Source of the DNA: Arabidopsis thaliana
Lineage: Eukaryota > Streptophyta > Magnoliopsida > Brassicales > Brassicaceae
NCBI RefSeq assembly: GCF_000001735.4
Contig: NC_003076.8
Coordinates: 15,813,835 to 15,877,834, forward strand
DNA length: 64,000 nt
Reading direction: 5' to 3'
Both the position numbers and the translations under genes were made by a program. This document shows positions 23,034-33,446 of this stretch, piece after piece; the stretch's first letter is position 1; every line of letters starts with the position of its first letter. The notes below the pieces were generated by a model. That model was not told the origin of the DNA, made no database searches, and saw nothing but the letters and a program-made list of their open reading frames with translations.

Positions 23034-23098
23034 TCAACAACTTCAGCCTCTTCCACATTCTTTTTTACCTTCTCTATCATCTCCATCATCTCTAATCA
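23034..23098 (-). pseudogene. Relic of a VIM last exon
   Basis: The minus strand encodes E-M-M-E-M-I-E-K-V-K-K-N-V-E-E-A-E and a stop. It is similar at both DNA and protein level to the start of the last VIM3 exon (23738 downward: R-E-M-M-E-I-I-E-N-F-K-K-S-E-E-E-A). It lies 480 bp beyond the VIM3 stop. No other VIM exon is seen nearby, so this is a leftover of a duplicated copy. The remaining spacer, 23099-23573, holds nothing recognisable except the VIM3 3' UTR. Confidence 0.65.
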
Positions 23099-23573
23099 AG
23101 GAGAAAGATTAGTGATTGAAGAAAGTAATCATATGGATTGATTGATATGATTCTCTGTAATATAGACTCTTATAAATATGTTTCACTATCTACTCTCTAA
23201 GATATTTTATCCACTTTGGTAACTATCTTTTTATAAGAATCTTCTAAAACTTCAAGAAGATTCATTTAAAGATTTCCACTAATGGTGTGCAATACACTGT
23301 GTATAGTAAAATATATGAAATATCAGAACAGTGACAGTTGACTAATTTATCGATATATTAGTTTATAGAGAATTTGTTGTGGTAACTCACTGACCACGAA
23401 AATTTAAAGTAATATACTAATGTTGAATTTATATGTAACGGAAAAAAAAGATTCGAACAATTTCTGATAAGTTTTAAAATAAAAATGATAAGTCGCAATG
23501 CAAACTTCACAGACGTTTGCGGAATATTACCAAAAAAAGAAAGGAAGTTTGTTTCGAAAAACTAAAGAGCTCC

Positions 23574-26500
23574 TTAAGCTGAGAGACTTGTACCACTACC
23601 ACCAACAGAGTTGTTATCCATCTTAATCTTCTTAGTTGGAGGTTCGGATTCTTCTTCTTCTTCTTCAGAAATGGATGCATCAGCCTCTTCCTCACTCTTC
23701 TTAAAATTCTCTATTATCTCCATCATCTCTCTGTTCACCTGTTTTATTATACATTTGTGATTAGCCAAAGTTAATCACAACAAAACTGGGAAGAACTAGA
23801 ATATAAGAAGAAGAGTTGGTTTCTGTTTATTACCTGCGGGTTTTGGAGAAACTCGGAGAGATCCGTCGTGCAGCAAGGGCAGGTCATGATGTTCTTCTTT
23901 GCACGTAGTTTACGTCCGCCATTGCTTCTCTCTCTCAGTTGAGTTATCCCAGCAAACTTCGCTTCTAAGCATGCTTTGCAGAAGTTGTGTGCACAAGGCG
24001 TCGTCACTGGAAGACTCAGCACTTCCCGACAGATTTGGCAACTAAATTCTGTGTCAAATAAAACCCAAGAAAACAATTATGAATTGTGCTATATACAATA
24101 ATAACACAAGTGATAATGGACGGTTTACCTTTCAGAAGTCTGGCCTTCATAGTATTTTTTGCTCTCTTATTCTTCTTCCTCTCCTCAGGATCCAAAGCCA
24201 TTCTGCTAACAGGAGGAGACTTCATCCATTTCCAACGACCCTCAGCTTCCTGATGAGGGAAAAGTTACAAAATAATGAACCAACCGAAGAATATTCGATA
24301 TCTGCTCTGTTCATATAAAAGAGAGACTTTACTAACATCGAAATCCCATGATGGACTCTCCTTTCTCACAAACAGGTCAGCAGCAGTCTCAAGCTCCGGA
24401 ACATTAGGCAACGGTCTTGGACGATCGCCATGCTCATCACTGCAGTATATAATTAAAAAAAATTATGAGCCATCAAACAGAAAATACAGATATAAGACAC
24501 TTTCCGGGGAAAAACAAAGATCAAACCTGGTCCATGGAGCTGGCTCATTGTCACATCTAACAAACAGGTAACGACAGACCTTAAAAGAACCCTACAGAAA
24601 ACAGAAGAGTGTATGTCAAGAAAGAAAAATCTAGCTCTGCATAAAAGGAACAAAATAGGAATGTTAGCTATATATTCAAACCTGTACTCCAACATTACTC
24701 CAGCACTTCTCAATTCGATAGACCCCATCATATCTCACACCTTCAGCAGGGGCATATGCAGAACGCTTCTCCTTCCAAGACCTGAAGATTGAAGAGTCAG
24801 GATAACTATCTACTCAGAGTATAAAGATAATCTATTCTTATTCACATAAAGTTGAAGAGAGTCTGCAGAAAGTGAGAAAGGTATAAGAACTTTGCACAAA
24901 GAAAAGCTAACCTGACAACTCGGACAGGATAGCCCATTTTGCAACTAAGTCTTAGAGATTCATTCATGTTTTTAAACGCCTGGTCAGACGACTGTTTCTT
25001 GTTAATTCTTTTGTTTCCACTGAGATCCCTTCCACCACTGCAACACACATTCACACATATTAAGATAAATTGGAACAAGGCTACTTCAATAAGAAGGGAA
25101 ACAGGTGACAAATATAATGTAAAAAATCAAACCTTCCTGTGTAGAGAAACCATTCACCATGATCCTCATCATCGTCATAACCTCCAGAGAGGGCCACAGA
25201 CTGAGCTCCAACCGCTGATTGCCCGGCAATGCCAGCAATATGCGGGAAATGAGCTCCCCACTGCCTACACTCTTGCCTGTCCTCCCAAGATTCTCCAACC
25301 AAAACACCTTGCTTTCTAGTGACATCATTCTCAGCTGGTATGGGACCAAAATGATCACGAGGTATTGTCACAAAAAACTTACCGCTAGCAGCATTAGCTT
25401 TCCCAGTTTTTACTGCCCGCTCGGTAGTAAATGCTTTCTCAGGACGGTCTTGGTTGCGGATAATATGATGAACCTTGGCTGCAGTTGCCTCAACAGAACA
25501 TTTGGTAACATTTGCTAAACGAATAGCAGAAACTAGAGCTAAGTTGATGCGAGGATTTTTTGCCACATGTCTCGGAATTTTGCTTCGGCATATCATACAA
25601 GTTAGCTTCCCTTGACCTACTGCCCATTTCTCGAAACATTTCAAACAGAAATTGTGCCCACACGGTGTCTACAAACACACAAGTACAATACATCCATTAG
25701 TCTGCTACTTAAATACACTAATCATCATTATCAAGTTTACAAATAAACTAGCGATTCTACTACACTTATGTGTACTAATCACAAGATTCAACAAGGCATT
25801 AAAACTAATCACAAGCATAAGACTGGTTGCAAATAAGCCATTAGTGTGCTACTTCAAATATTAATCATCCTTATCAACAACAAACACATAAATTAGCCAT
25901 TCTACTACAGTTATGCGTACTAATCACAAGATTTAACAAGACACTAACACAGATCACAAGCATAAATTCGCGATTCTACTACTATTATCAACACTAATCA
26001 CAAGATCTAACAAGTAATTAACACATGTCACAAACATAAATTAGCGATTCTAGTAGGGTTTATGTGTATTAATCACAAGATCTAACAAGTCATTAACACA
26101 AGTCACAAGCATAAATTAGCGATTCTAGTAGGGTTTATGTGTACTAATCACAAGATCTAACAAGTCATTAACACAAATCACAAGAACAAACACATAAATT
26201 AGCGAATAAACTCAAAAACACATTGATTTGAAGAATGAAAACGAACCGTGATAGGTCTTTCTGGCAATTGAATGCAAATAGAACAAAAGATTTCTAACTT
26301 CTTCTTCTCTTCTTCATCGACACCATCGTCACCACCCCCACTCATCAGTTTCTGCCTTTTTTTGGCTTTCTCAGCTTCGGTTAAAGTCTCATCAGCCTGA
26401 ATCGCACGGATCGCAGCAACGAGAACTGAACCGGAAGATTCAGGTCGAGCGTTTCCGGTACCCGGAGCGGCGGAGGGAACGACAACGCCGGAGCAATCGG

Positions 26501-26669
26501 GACACTCCCACTCTCCAGTGGAAGAAGCGAGTGATTCGGGGAGGAGACACGGCACGTGCCATGGAGTGACGCACGTGCCACAAGTGAGAGTCTCTTCTGA
26601 CGGAGGATTCACCTGACACCGCATACACACACCGTCACCGTCGCAAGGAAGCTGAGTTTCAATCGCCAT
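23574..26669 (-). CDS. VIM3: VIM3/ORTH1, PHD-RING-SRA-RING methylcytosine-binding E3 ligase
   Basis: Nine exons (26247-26669, 25133-25668, 24912-25037, 24682-24781, 24527-24591, 24337-24439, 24129-24249, 23834-24048, 23574-23738) give 617 residues; all junctions are GT-AG. Plant VIM proteins are UHRF1 homologues that bind hemimethylated DNA and are needed for CG methylation maintenance with MET1 in the nucleus. Domains: PHD finger at about 9-60 (Cys/His cluster starting C-D-G-D-G-V-C), first RING at about 129-168 (C-S-I-C to C-M-I-C), SRA/YDG domain about 258-408, second RING at about 495-548 (C-Q-I-C...C-P-C-C), and an acidic Glu-rich tail with P-P-T-K-K-I-K-M. Intron 1 (25669-26246) contains a minisatellite. 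No defects are visible. Recalled as At5g39550. Confidence 0.97.
25752..26204. repeat. Minisatellite, about 75-bp unit, in VIM3 intron 1
   Basis: Five units start at about 25752, 25895, 25968, 26043 and 26118, each beginning g(c)gattcta(c/g)ta and containing taatcacaagat(c/t)(t/c)aacaag and a cataaatta end. The last two differ at only a few positions; the first carries an extra segment of about 70 bp that is itself a copy of the intron DNA at 25698-25750. It fills most of the 578-bp intron. Confidence 0.85.
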
Positions 26670-27181
26670 TGTTGAAACGAGTGAGAGAGAGATTTAGAGA
26701 GAAAATGTTGTTTTCCAGATTTATGAGAGATTTAGGCTAAATAAGTAGAGGAAGGCGAAAAGTGAAGAGGCGGGTTTTGAAATTTTGGGGAAGGCGAAGA
26801 GTGAATTTCAAAATGATTTGTAAAAACCTAAAAAAGAAAAAAATCTCACAGTTTCGATAAGATCGTGACAGAATGGCAACTAATATATTTTATTTTCCTT
26901 AATTGTTTTGGGTCAAATTTTTATGACAAAGACGTGATTAGTGGTGGTTTAGTGGAAAATAACTGTTTCTCAAATTTAAATTATAGTTATAATTCATTTT
27001 TAAAATCTCAAAATGTATATATTAAAGACGAACATTTATTTTTTTTAAGATTAATAACTTATATAAAATAGGTAATAGTTTGTTGTCAAATTATATTAAA
27101 AAAAAAAAGTGATTAGTTTTATGACAATAATTATATCGCATATTTATCTATAAAATTTAGAGTTATATCGCAAGTCAATAG
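26670..27181. other. VIM3 promoter side and AT-rich spacer
   Basis: 26670-26850 is the VIM3 leader and promoter region. The rest is AT-rich with no gene, ending at the LINE fragment whose target duplication starts at 27172. Confidence 0.55.
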
Positions 27182-27600
27182 TTTTTTTTTTTTCATCAAC
27201 ATCAATCTTATTATTGAACTGCAGAGACAAAGTCACGATGGAGTATGTCTGTGATTACATGAGGAGTAAAATTAGAAAAATGATAAGAAGTATGTGAAGG
27301 TAGTGCATGTTTAGCTAATGTGTCTGCTGCCATGTTGGAATTTCGTCGGACCCATGTGAAGCGACAATCCTCAAATCTTGTTTTCCAAGCCACAACCTCT
27401 CTTAGCCAATTAAAGACCGCAAAGTTTGGATTCCTGTCATTGACACAAAGCGAAGAATGAGAAATCTCCTGAGAATACACAATGAGGGAGGTGGCGGAAA
27501 ATATTTGGGACTACCAGAACAGTTTGATAAGAAGAAATCTGAGATGTTTCGGTATATTGTTGAGAAAGTCAAAGAAAAAACTCAAGGTTGGAATATTTTA
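27182..27600 (-). mobile_element. LINE fragment with inverted 5' portion (twin-priming structure)
   Basis: On the minus strand, 27478-27211 encodes the LINE RNase H end (W-V-R-R-N-S-N-M-A-A-D-T-L-A-K-H), then a 3' tail and a run of A (27183-27195 as T on the plus strand). Directly abutting it, 27480-27600 on the plus strand encodes part of LINE reverse transcriptase (G-K-Y-L-G-L-P-E-Q-F...E-K-V-K-E-K-T-Q-G-W). The two parts are head to head, the middle of the element missing. Outer flanks are AAGTCAATAG (27172-27181) and AAGTTAATAC (27601-27610), 8 of 10 matching, a likely aged target duplication. Confidence 0.8.
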
Positions 27601-27610
27601 AAGTTAATAC

Positions 27611-28050
27611 TCTTTGTTCTGAACGAGATAATTGTTGTTTAAAGTTTTTGCACAGTAATTAAAAAAACTATTTTTTTTCTTTTTTTTTAACACTAAAAAA
27701 CAATTAATTTTTATTTTTATTTTATCCTTATTTAATGTTTTTTCTAAAAAAATTAGTAGAAATAATATTTAGAAATAGTTAAAAATATACCTAAAATCTA
27801 TCAAATAAACCTAAATTATGTGACATGTTAGAACATTATTTGGGACAAGTTTATTTTCCCAAAACTATAATTAAGAAAATACTATACACCAGTTTAAAAA
27901 TTGGTTATACTGGACCAAATATCAGCGACACCAAGATTAACTTGTACGGGTTACACCAAAACAAGTAAAAGACCATTAAAAACAAAAACATAAAAAATAA
28001 CAAAGACCGGATGATTTCACAATATTGTTTATACAATATTTTACAAATCA
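27611..28050. other. Intergenic, AT-rich
   Basis: No gene is seen; includes the 3' flank of the F-box/kelch gene. Confidence 0.55.
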
Positions 28051-29262
28051 TCAAATCGAAACAACCACACAACTGTAGCACAAGTCACACAACTTGGGGA
28101 CCGTAAGCACAGAATTAATCCACTCTATCTTACCCCAGATCTCATCTTTACTGCGCTTCTCTAACGCAATCTGAGCACACCAAATTTCAATTTTATCTTT
28201 TCCGTCGCTTTGCACCGGACGCCACATAACTACAAGTTTCCCACCATAGTTAACTATTCTTTCCGCCCCACTGAAACCCCTCGTAGGGTGGTAACACAAT
28301 TCTTCCAAACCCTGGATCTCTCTCCACCGTCTATCCTCGTAATCATACCACCTCAGAAAGACGTCATGGCAAGCGTACATTACATTCTCTATCACACACC
28401 AAACCTTTACTCTTCTTATACTTGATTTGCTTACAACTTTCCATGTATCATCTTTGGGCTCGTAAGTGTAGTCATTTATCTGTGCCGCTACGTAAAGCTT
28501 TCCTTCCAAAGCATTGGGGTTGACGTTAATTAATCTGACTGCAGTTTGACTATCACCAAGACGCGGAAAGTATCTGTTGGGCCACACAATGTAGCGGCGT
28601 AACTCAAGGCCAGCCCTAAAACTAGGCAAGGCTCTCCAAGTCTGAGTCTTGATGTCGAACACCTCAAACCAATCGTCAGACTCGTCCATCTCGCGACCTC
28701 CCAAGACGTATATTCTCTGGTCGATGAGAACCGCGACTGGATCCGATCGAGCTACCGTCATGTTAGGACCGTCACGCCACGTGTTACTCCGACAATCAAA
28801 TATCCGAACTGAGGAAGAGCGGTTGAAGTGTCCACCGATTACGTAGATTTCCGAACCAACCGCTACCGTGGATGTACGAAGTACTGGTGAAGACGAAGGT
28901 AGCGGAATCAACGAATAGTCATGTATAGTACCGGTACCGGTGAGGGTTTCATCAGGTTTCATCCAAAGAGTGTACCACTGTGGAGATGAATGGTTAGCTG
29001 ATTCCAAGCAGAAATAGAGGCATGGCTCGGTGGTTCCGATTTCAGATCGCGTCTTGTATAGTTGCGGGGAAGAGAGAAGAGAAAGGAAACTTTTGGAGAC
29101 GAGAGAGAGATTAGGATAACTCCATTTAGAGATACGTGCAAGAATGTTCTCTATGATTTCGTATGGGAGTGACATCAACGACGGTGGCTCAGAACTCAAA
29201 CTTCTCTTCTCTTTTGGTTGTTCAACTTCGGAGATCATGGTCGCCGGAAATGGTAGAAGCAT
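28051..29262 (-). CDS. F-box/kelch-repeat protein
   Basis: A single exon of 403 residues; a second in-frame ATG at residue 9 would give 395. The F-box lies at about residues 27-75 (S-L-P-Y-E-I-I-E-N-I-L-A-R-I-S...S-L-V-S-K-S-F), the part that binds ASK/SKP1 in SCF ubiquitin ligases. Kelch motifs follow: V-I-G-G-H near 142-146 and V-L-G-G-R-E near 189-194, each followed by a conserved W-R-D-G-P or W-R-A-L-P. The C-terminal region is a family-specific extension with L-R-W-Y-D and I-W-C-A-Q-I-A-L-E-K-R. The intronless structure is usual for this large, fast-evolving family. The substrate is unknown. A decayed partial copy lies at 14434-15050. Recalled as At5g39560. Confidence 0.93.
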   Translation of the reverse strand: MLLPFPATMISEVEQPKEKRSLSSEPPSLMSLPYEIIENILARISKWSYPNLSLVSKSFLSLLSSPQLYKTRSEIGTTEPCLYFCLESANHSSPQWYTLWMKPDETLTGTGTIHDYSLIPLPSSSPVLRTSTVAVGSEIYVIGGHFNRSSSVRIFDCRSNTWRDGPNMTVARSDPVAVLIDQRIYVLGGREMDESDDWFEVFDIKTQTWRALPSFRAGLELRRYIVWPNRYFPRLGDSQTAVRLINVNPNALEGKLYVAAQINDYTYEPKDDTWKVVSKSSIRRVKVWCVIENVMYACHDVFLRWYDYEDRRWREIQGLEELCYHPTRGFSGAERIVNYGGKLVVMWRPVQSDGKDKIEIWCAQIALEKRSKDEIWGKIEWINSVLTVPKLCDLCYSCVVVSI

Positions 29263-29434
29263 GCAGTGAAGAAGATAGATGAGAAATTAGGGTTATATAT
29301 AGATTACATATCTAAATATTGTGGACATAATTAGTTGTGGTGTCAAAAAAAAAAAAAAAAAAATTAGTTGTAGTCATTCATTGTCCAAAGATTTGTTTAT
29401 AGACATAAATCATAGCTTATAAGATTTTTTTTTC

Positions 29435-29786
29435 TAAAGGTAAATAATGGTTATAGTTTATAAATAATTAAAATATAAAGATCTACAAGGCTTAAAAATA
29501 AAAATTCAAAAGGAAATTAAAATCTACAAAATAAACCTAAATGTAAAAACCATAAAACAAAAAAAATCAAGATACACTAATTCAATTGCATTAATTCATA
29601 AATTTTATCCTTATTTTTAATATATTAATTTCTTTTTGTAAAGGTAAACAATGGTTATAAATAATTAAAATTGGAAATAAAGGACCTTAAAAATATAAGA
29701 TATACACAAAACCTTAAAAAGCCTCATATCAAAAGGAAATTAAAATCTACAAAATAAACCTAAATTTAAAAACCATAAACCAAAAA
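29435..29786. repeat. Direct duplication in the upstream region of PLDRP1
   Basis: 29435-29565 and 29638-29786 share aaaggtaaa(t/c)aatggttata, ataattaaaat and aaaaggaaattaaaatctac followed by aaaataaacctaaat. The copies are about 205-225 bp apart and diverged by small indels. They lie between the kelch and PLDRP1 promoters. Confidence 0.7.
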
Positions 29787-29983
29787 ATATGAGGCACATT
29801 TTCTTTCTTTTCCAAAATCATAAACCAAAAATTCAAGACACAATAATTCATAAATTATATTCGTTTTTGTAATATAGTCCCTTAATGTATTATTAAATCA
29901 TACTTTCTCCCATGGTTTGGTTCCCGGTTAAATCAGTCGGCAATTGGTACAATCAAATTGGTTATTACCAATTAAGATAAACC

Positions 29984-29991
29984 CACGTGGC
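29984..29991. promoter_or_regulatory. ABRE/G-box CACGTGGC upstream of PLDRP1
   Basis: CACGTGGC lies 195 bp upstream of the PLDRP1 ATG. This is the classical ABA-responsive core; it fits a gene tied to drought-related phosphatidic acid signalling. Confidence 0.5.
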
Positions 29992-30103
29992 ATAGCTTGC
30001 CCGAATCGTAGTGGTCTCCATGTAAACAGCAGGAAGATGGGATCCACAATTATTCATTCAAAACGCAACGTTTTTAAACTCTTCGTCTTCTTCTTCCCCC
30101 GCG

Positions 30104-30110
30104 TATAAAT
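30104..30110 (+). promoter_or_regulatory. TATA box of PLDRP1
   Basis: TATAAAT lies 77 bp upstream of the ATG in an otherwise GC-richer context (cccccgcg), a likely core promoter. Confidence 0.6.
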
Positions 30111-30186
30111 TCTCATTTCTGTCATTTTGATCAGATCCAAGAAACCAAAAGAGTAAAACAAACACAGAGAAGCTTCTTCTTAAACG

Positions 30187-31993
30187 ATGCCGTACTATAC
30201 CAGAGATGACAACGACGTCGACGATTTCGATGAGTTTGATCCAACGCCGTACAGTGGTGGTTACGACATCACGGTGATCTACGGCCGTCCGATTCCACCT
30301 TCCGATGAGACTTGTTATCCTCTCTCATCTGGTGTCGATGATGATTTCGAATACGAGAGACCTGAATTTACTCAGATCCATGAGCCTTCTGCTTACGGTG
30401 ATGAAGCTCTTAACACAGAGTACAGTAGCTATTCTCGACCCAAGCCACGACCCGCATTTCGACCCGATTCAGGTGGTGGTGGTCATGTTCAAGGTGAAAG
30501 ACCAAATCCTGGTTATGGATCTGAATCCGGTTATGGGAGGAAACCGGAATCTGAGTACGGATCTGGCTATGGTGGACAAACGGAGGTGGAGTATGGTCGG
30601 AGACCTGAGCAGAGTTATGGATCTGGTTATGGTGGAAGGACGGAGACTGAATCGGAGTATGGATCTGGTGGTGGTGGAAGAACTGAGGTTGAGTATGGTA
30701 GGAGACCTGAATCAGGGCTTGGATCTGGTTATGGTGGGAGATCGGAGTCTGAGTATGAGCGTAAGCCTAGCTATGGAAGGTCTGAGGAACAAGAAGAAGG
30801 TTATAGGAAGCCTAGCTATGGAAGATCTGAAGAACAAGAGGAAGGTTACAGGAAGCCAAGTTATGGAAGATCTGAGGAGCAGGAAGAAGGATATAGAAAG
30901 CCTAGCTATGGAAGATCTGAGGAGGAACAAGAGGAAGGTTATAGGAAGCCTAGCTATGGAAGATCTGAGGAACAAGAGGAAGGAAGTTACAGGAAACCTA
31001 GTTATGGGAGGTCTGATGATCAGGTGGAGAGTTACATTAAGCCTAGCTATGGAAGATCTGAGGAACAGGAGGAGGGAAGTTACAGGAAGCCTAGTTATGG
31101 GAGGTCTGAGGAACAGGAAGAGGGGAGTTACAGGAAGCAGCCTAGCTATGGCCGTGGCAATGACGATGATGATGATGAGCAGCGTAGGAACCGTTCTGGT
31201 TCTGGTGATGATGAGGAAGGGAGCTATGGCCGCAAGAAATATGTAAGTTGAAGAAATTAATATTTTGTTGAATCCTTTGGTGATCATATTGTAGAGTGTA
31301 GAGTAATCCAAAGTTTATATCTTTAGTGATTGTTTTATGATCATTCATGATTTAGCCATCTATAAACATCATTATAAAGAACCTGTCTAAAGTCTTTGTT
31401 TGGATACATACATGTCAACGAAATGTATCTGTTTCACAGTTTACATGAATAGAAAGCTAGTTCTAGGATTCCATTTGACTTTGGTGGTGTAGTATTCGAT
31501 TGAATATGGACAACATTTCGTTTGGTTGAATTATGCATAGCTTGCATCTAGGTTGTGTGGAAATTAAGTTTGATTGGTTAGCACTGAAAACCCTTTGTTG
31601 ATCATAGTGTAGAGTAACTCGTTATTGAACTAAAGTTATATCTTTAGTGGTGGTTCTTGTCGATTAATGATTTAGTCATCTGTGAACATCCATTAAGAAG
31701 AACAATGTTGTCTAGTTACATACTTACATGTCAACATTATTTTATTGAATTTGGCCATCTTGAGGATATCTGAAGGTCTCTCTTTCCTTTCTTATGGTCA
31801 TAGTTCATAGCAGCGGCATCATTAACCTGATGTCATTGTATGGGTCATTACATAGGTTACACTTTTGACGTAGTCCTAATTATTTCCAATACACAATTTG
31901 CAGGGTGGCAATGACTCTGATGAGGATGAGGAGAAGAAGAAGCACCGTCACAAGCATCACCACCAGAAGCGTCGTGACGAAGACGATGAGTAA
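30187..31993 (+). CDS. PLDRP1: Intrinsically disordered, phosphatidic-acid-related repeat protein PLDRP1
   Basis: Two exons, 30187-31242 and 31904-31993 (661-bp intron), give 381 residues. The N-terminal ~60 residues (acidic, then Y-D-I-T-V-I-Y-G-R-P-I-P-P-S-D-E-T-C) are the only folded-looking, conserved part. Then come Gly/Tyr/Glu-rich repeats and a tandem array of about nine units of the type K-P-S-Y-G-R-S-E-E-Q-E-E-G-Y-R (about residues 195-320). Exon 2 ends in a Lys/His-rich basic tail (K-K-K-H-R-H-K-H-H-H). I recall this locus (At5g39570) as PLD-regulated protein 1, a phosphatidic-acid-binding protein described with the phospholipase D pathway in drought and salt response. The alternating acidic/basic/aromatic repeat suggests multivalent binding, which is inference. 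Confidence 0.93.
31278..31705. repeat. Direct repeat inside the PLDRP1 intron
   Basis: 31278-31383 and 31592-31705 share tgatcata(t/g)tgtagag, gttatatctttagtg, aatgatttagtcatct-type and aacatc...aagaac segments in the same order, about 315 bp apart. Confidence 0.65.
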
Positions 31994-33446
31994 ACTAAAC
32001 CCTCTCTGTGCTAGAGAGTGTAATGAGAATGTGTGTTTGCTTAGCCTCAAAAATCTACTAAATAAAGAGCTAAGTCACATACCTTTCTACATAATATCTT
32101 CCGACGTTGGTGTTGTGTTTGTTTGAATCTCTGTATTATTACTACAGAGTCTTCGTACTGGTTCATAATAAGACCTTTAAGTGGTATTGGGTCACCATGT
32201 AACTGTTGCTACTCTGTTTCGTTTTCTATCTATCGTTTTGTGTTATGATTTACTTTTCTATCCTTATATAATTATGATGATCATTTCGTGTAATATCAGA
32301 ATGTTTTTTGCATGAATTGGAATTAGATGGAAACTTTGTTTAAGAAAATATCAGGAGTCTTGTTGCACCATGGTCCCAGTCCTCAATAGTATTGGCGAGT
32401 CTAAACCAAGAAGCTAGAACCAAGAAGCTAGAAATAGGATCCAAGACTAAGTTAGGAAGACTGATATATGTAACTAAGACTTCATGAACCAAATATAAAC
32501 CTTAATTTTGTGGATCATATGAATACAGCGCGGCACATTAGTCTCCCACACAAAACAAGCCCAATAGTGTGAGATGGTCACGCCTGATAAGGTTTTCTAT
32601 ATGCCTTTTAGTTCTCACATACGAATTCAAAAACTCTATCCAGTGAAAGAAAGACCGTAAGAAGAAGAGAGAAAGAGACAAACCTGGTTCTCATGCAGGA
32701 TTTTCAGGACACCGAGCAGAGGCTCATCCACGCTTTGATCAGGCTAGCCGAAACTCTAAGGGTTGCGACTCGGCAATCTTTGTATTCGACGGTGGTGTTT
32801 ACATTCCAATGGTTGGTTTGTGATACCGAACCGTTTAAATTAAATACAATTTGAATTTGGTGAAGAATGGTTGGTCATGCTCAAACAAGTGAGGGTTGAT
32901 CTTGTTCAGTCTAGGGAAGATCGATCGTGCTCGGCCATACCTGGTATTGGATTAGTGTAGTGTTACAATGATTTATGTATGTATAAATCAGTATCAAGAG
33001 AACAGTCTTTTGAGGAAGGCTGACGGAAACATCTCGACCTAGTACTCCGTGTTAGGGTGTTTCGGGCCGATAGGTGAAATGTAGGCTTATCAAACTGGTA
33101 GGTTGAACTCACTGATTAAGACACTCTTCTCTCAGTTATACTTTCACATTGTTGAAGCTTCTTTGATTCGAATGATCAATTGGATCAAGGTGATAATTAG
33201 TATTCCACGGAAGGTTGGCGATTAATAAAACACCAATTCTATTCATGTAACGAAATTGAACTTTATTTATTCCACCAAGTCAAACCGAAAGAAATGAAAT
33301 ACATTTATCAGCAACCCACTTTTGGGTTTCTCTCATATCCTTTCTATTCTATTGGGTTTAAATTTAAATCAAACTATAAAAAAAATGCCCTTGAACAAGA
33401 GTTAGCCATAAACACTTTTTTTTAGCCATAAAAACTTAATCACTGA
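31994..33446. other. Intergenic; one 53-residue frame
   Basis: 31994-32330 is the PLDRP1 3' flank. 32350-33180 has higher GC than its surroundings and looks like old exonic or transposon DNA. It contains a frame from 32693 to 32854 (M-Q-D-F-Q-D-T-E-Q-R-L-I-H-A-L-I-R-L-A-E) that I cannot place in a family. A short imperfect duplication, (a)accaagaagctagaa, occurs at 32406 and 32420. 33200-33446 is AT-rich 3' flank of the peroxidase gene. Confidence 0.4.

Noticed and set aside
25752-26204. CRISPR-like array appearance of regular repeats
   Set aside because: Units are contiguous with no unique spacers and lie in a plant gene intron; it is a minisatellite.
30305-31246. 313-codon frame overlapping PLDRP1 in another frame, and a 199-codon antisense frame at 30712-31311
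   Set aside because: Both are by-products of the repetitive coding sequence; composition (Met/Leu-rich or Leu/Arg/Pro-rich) has no domain support.
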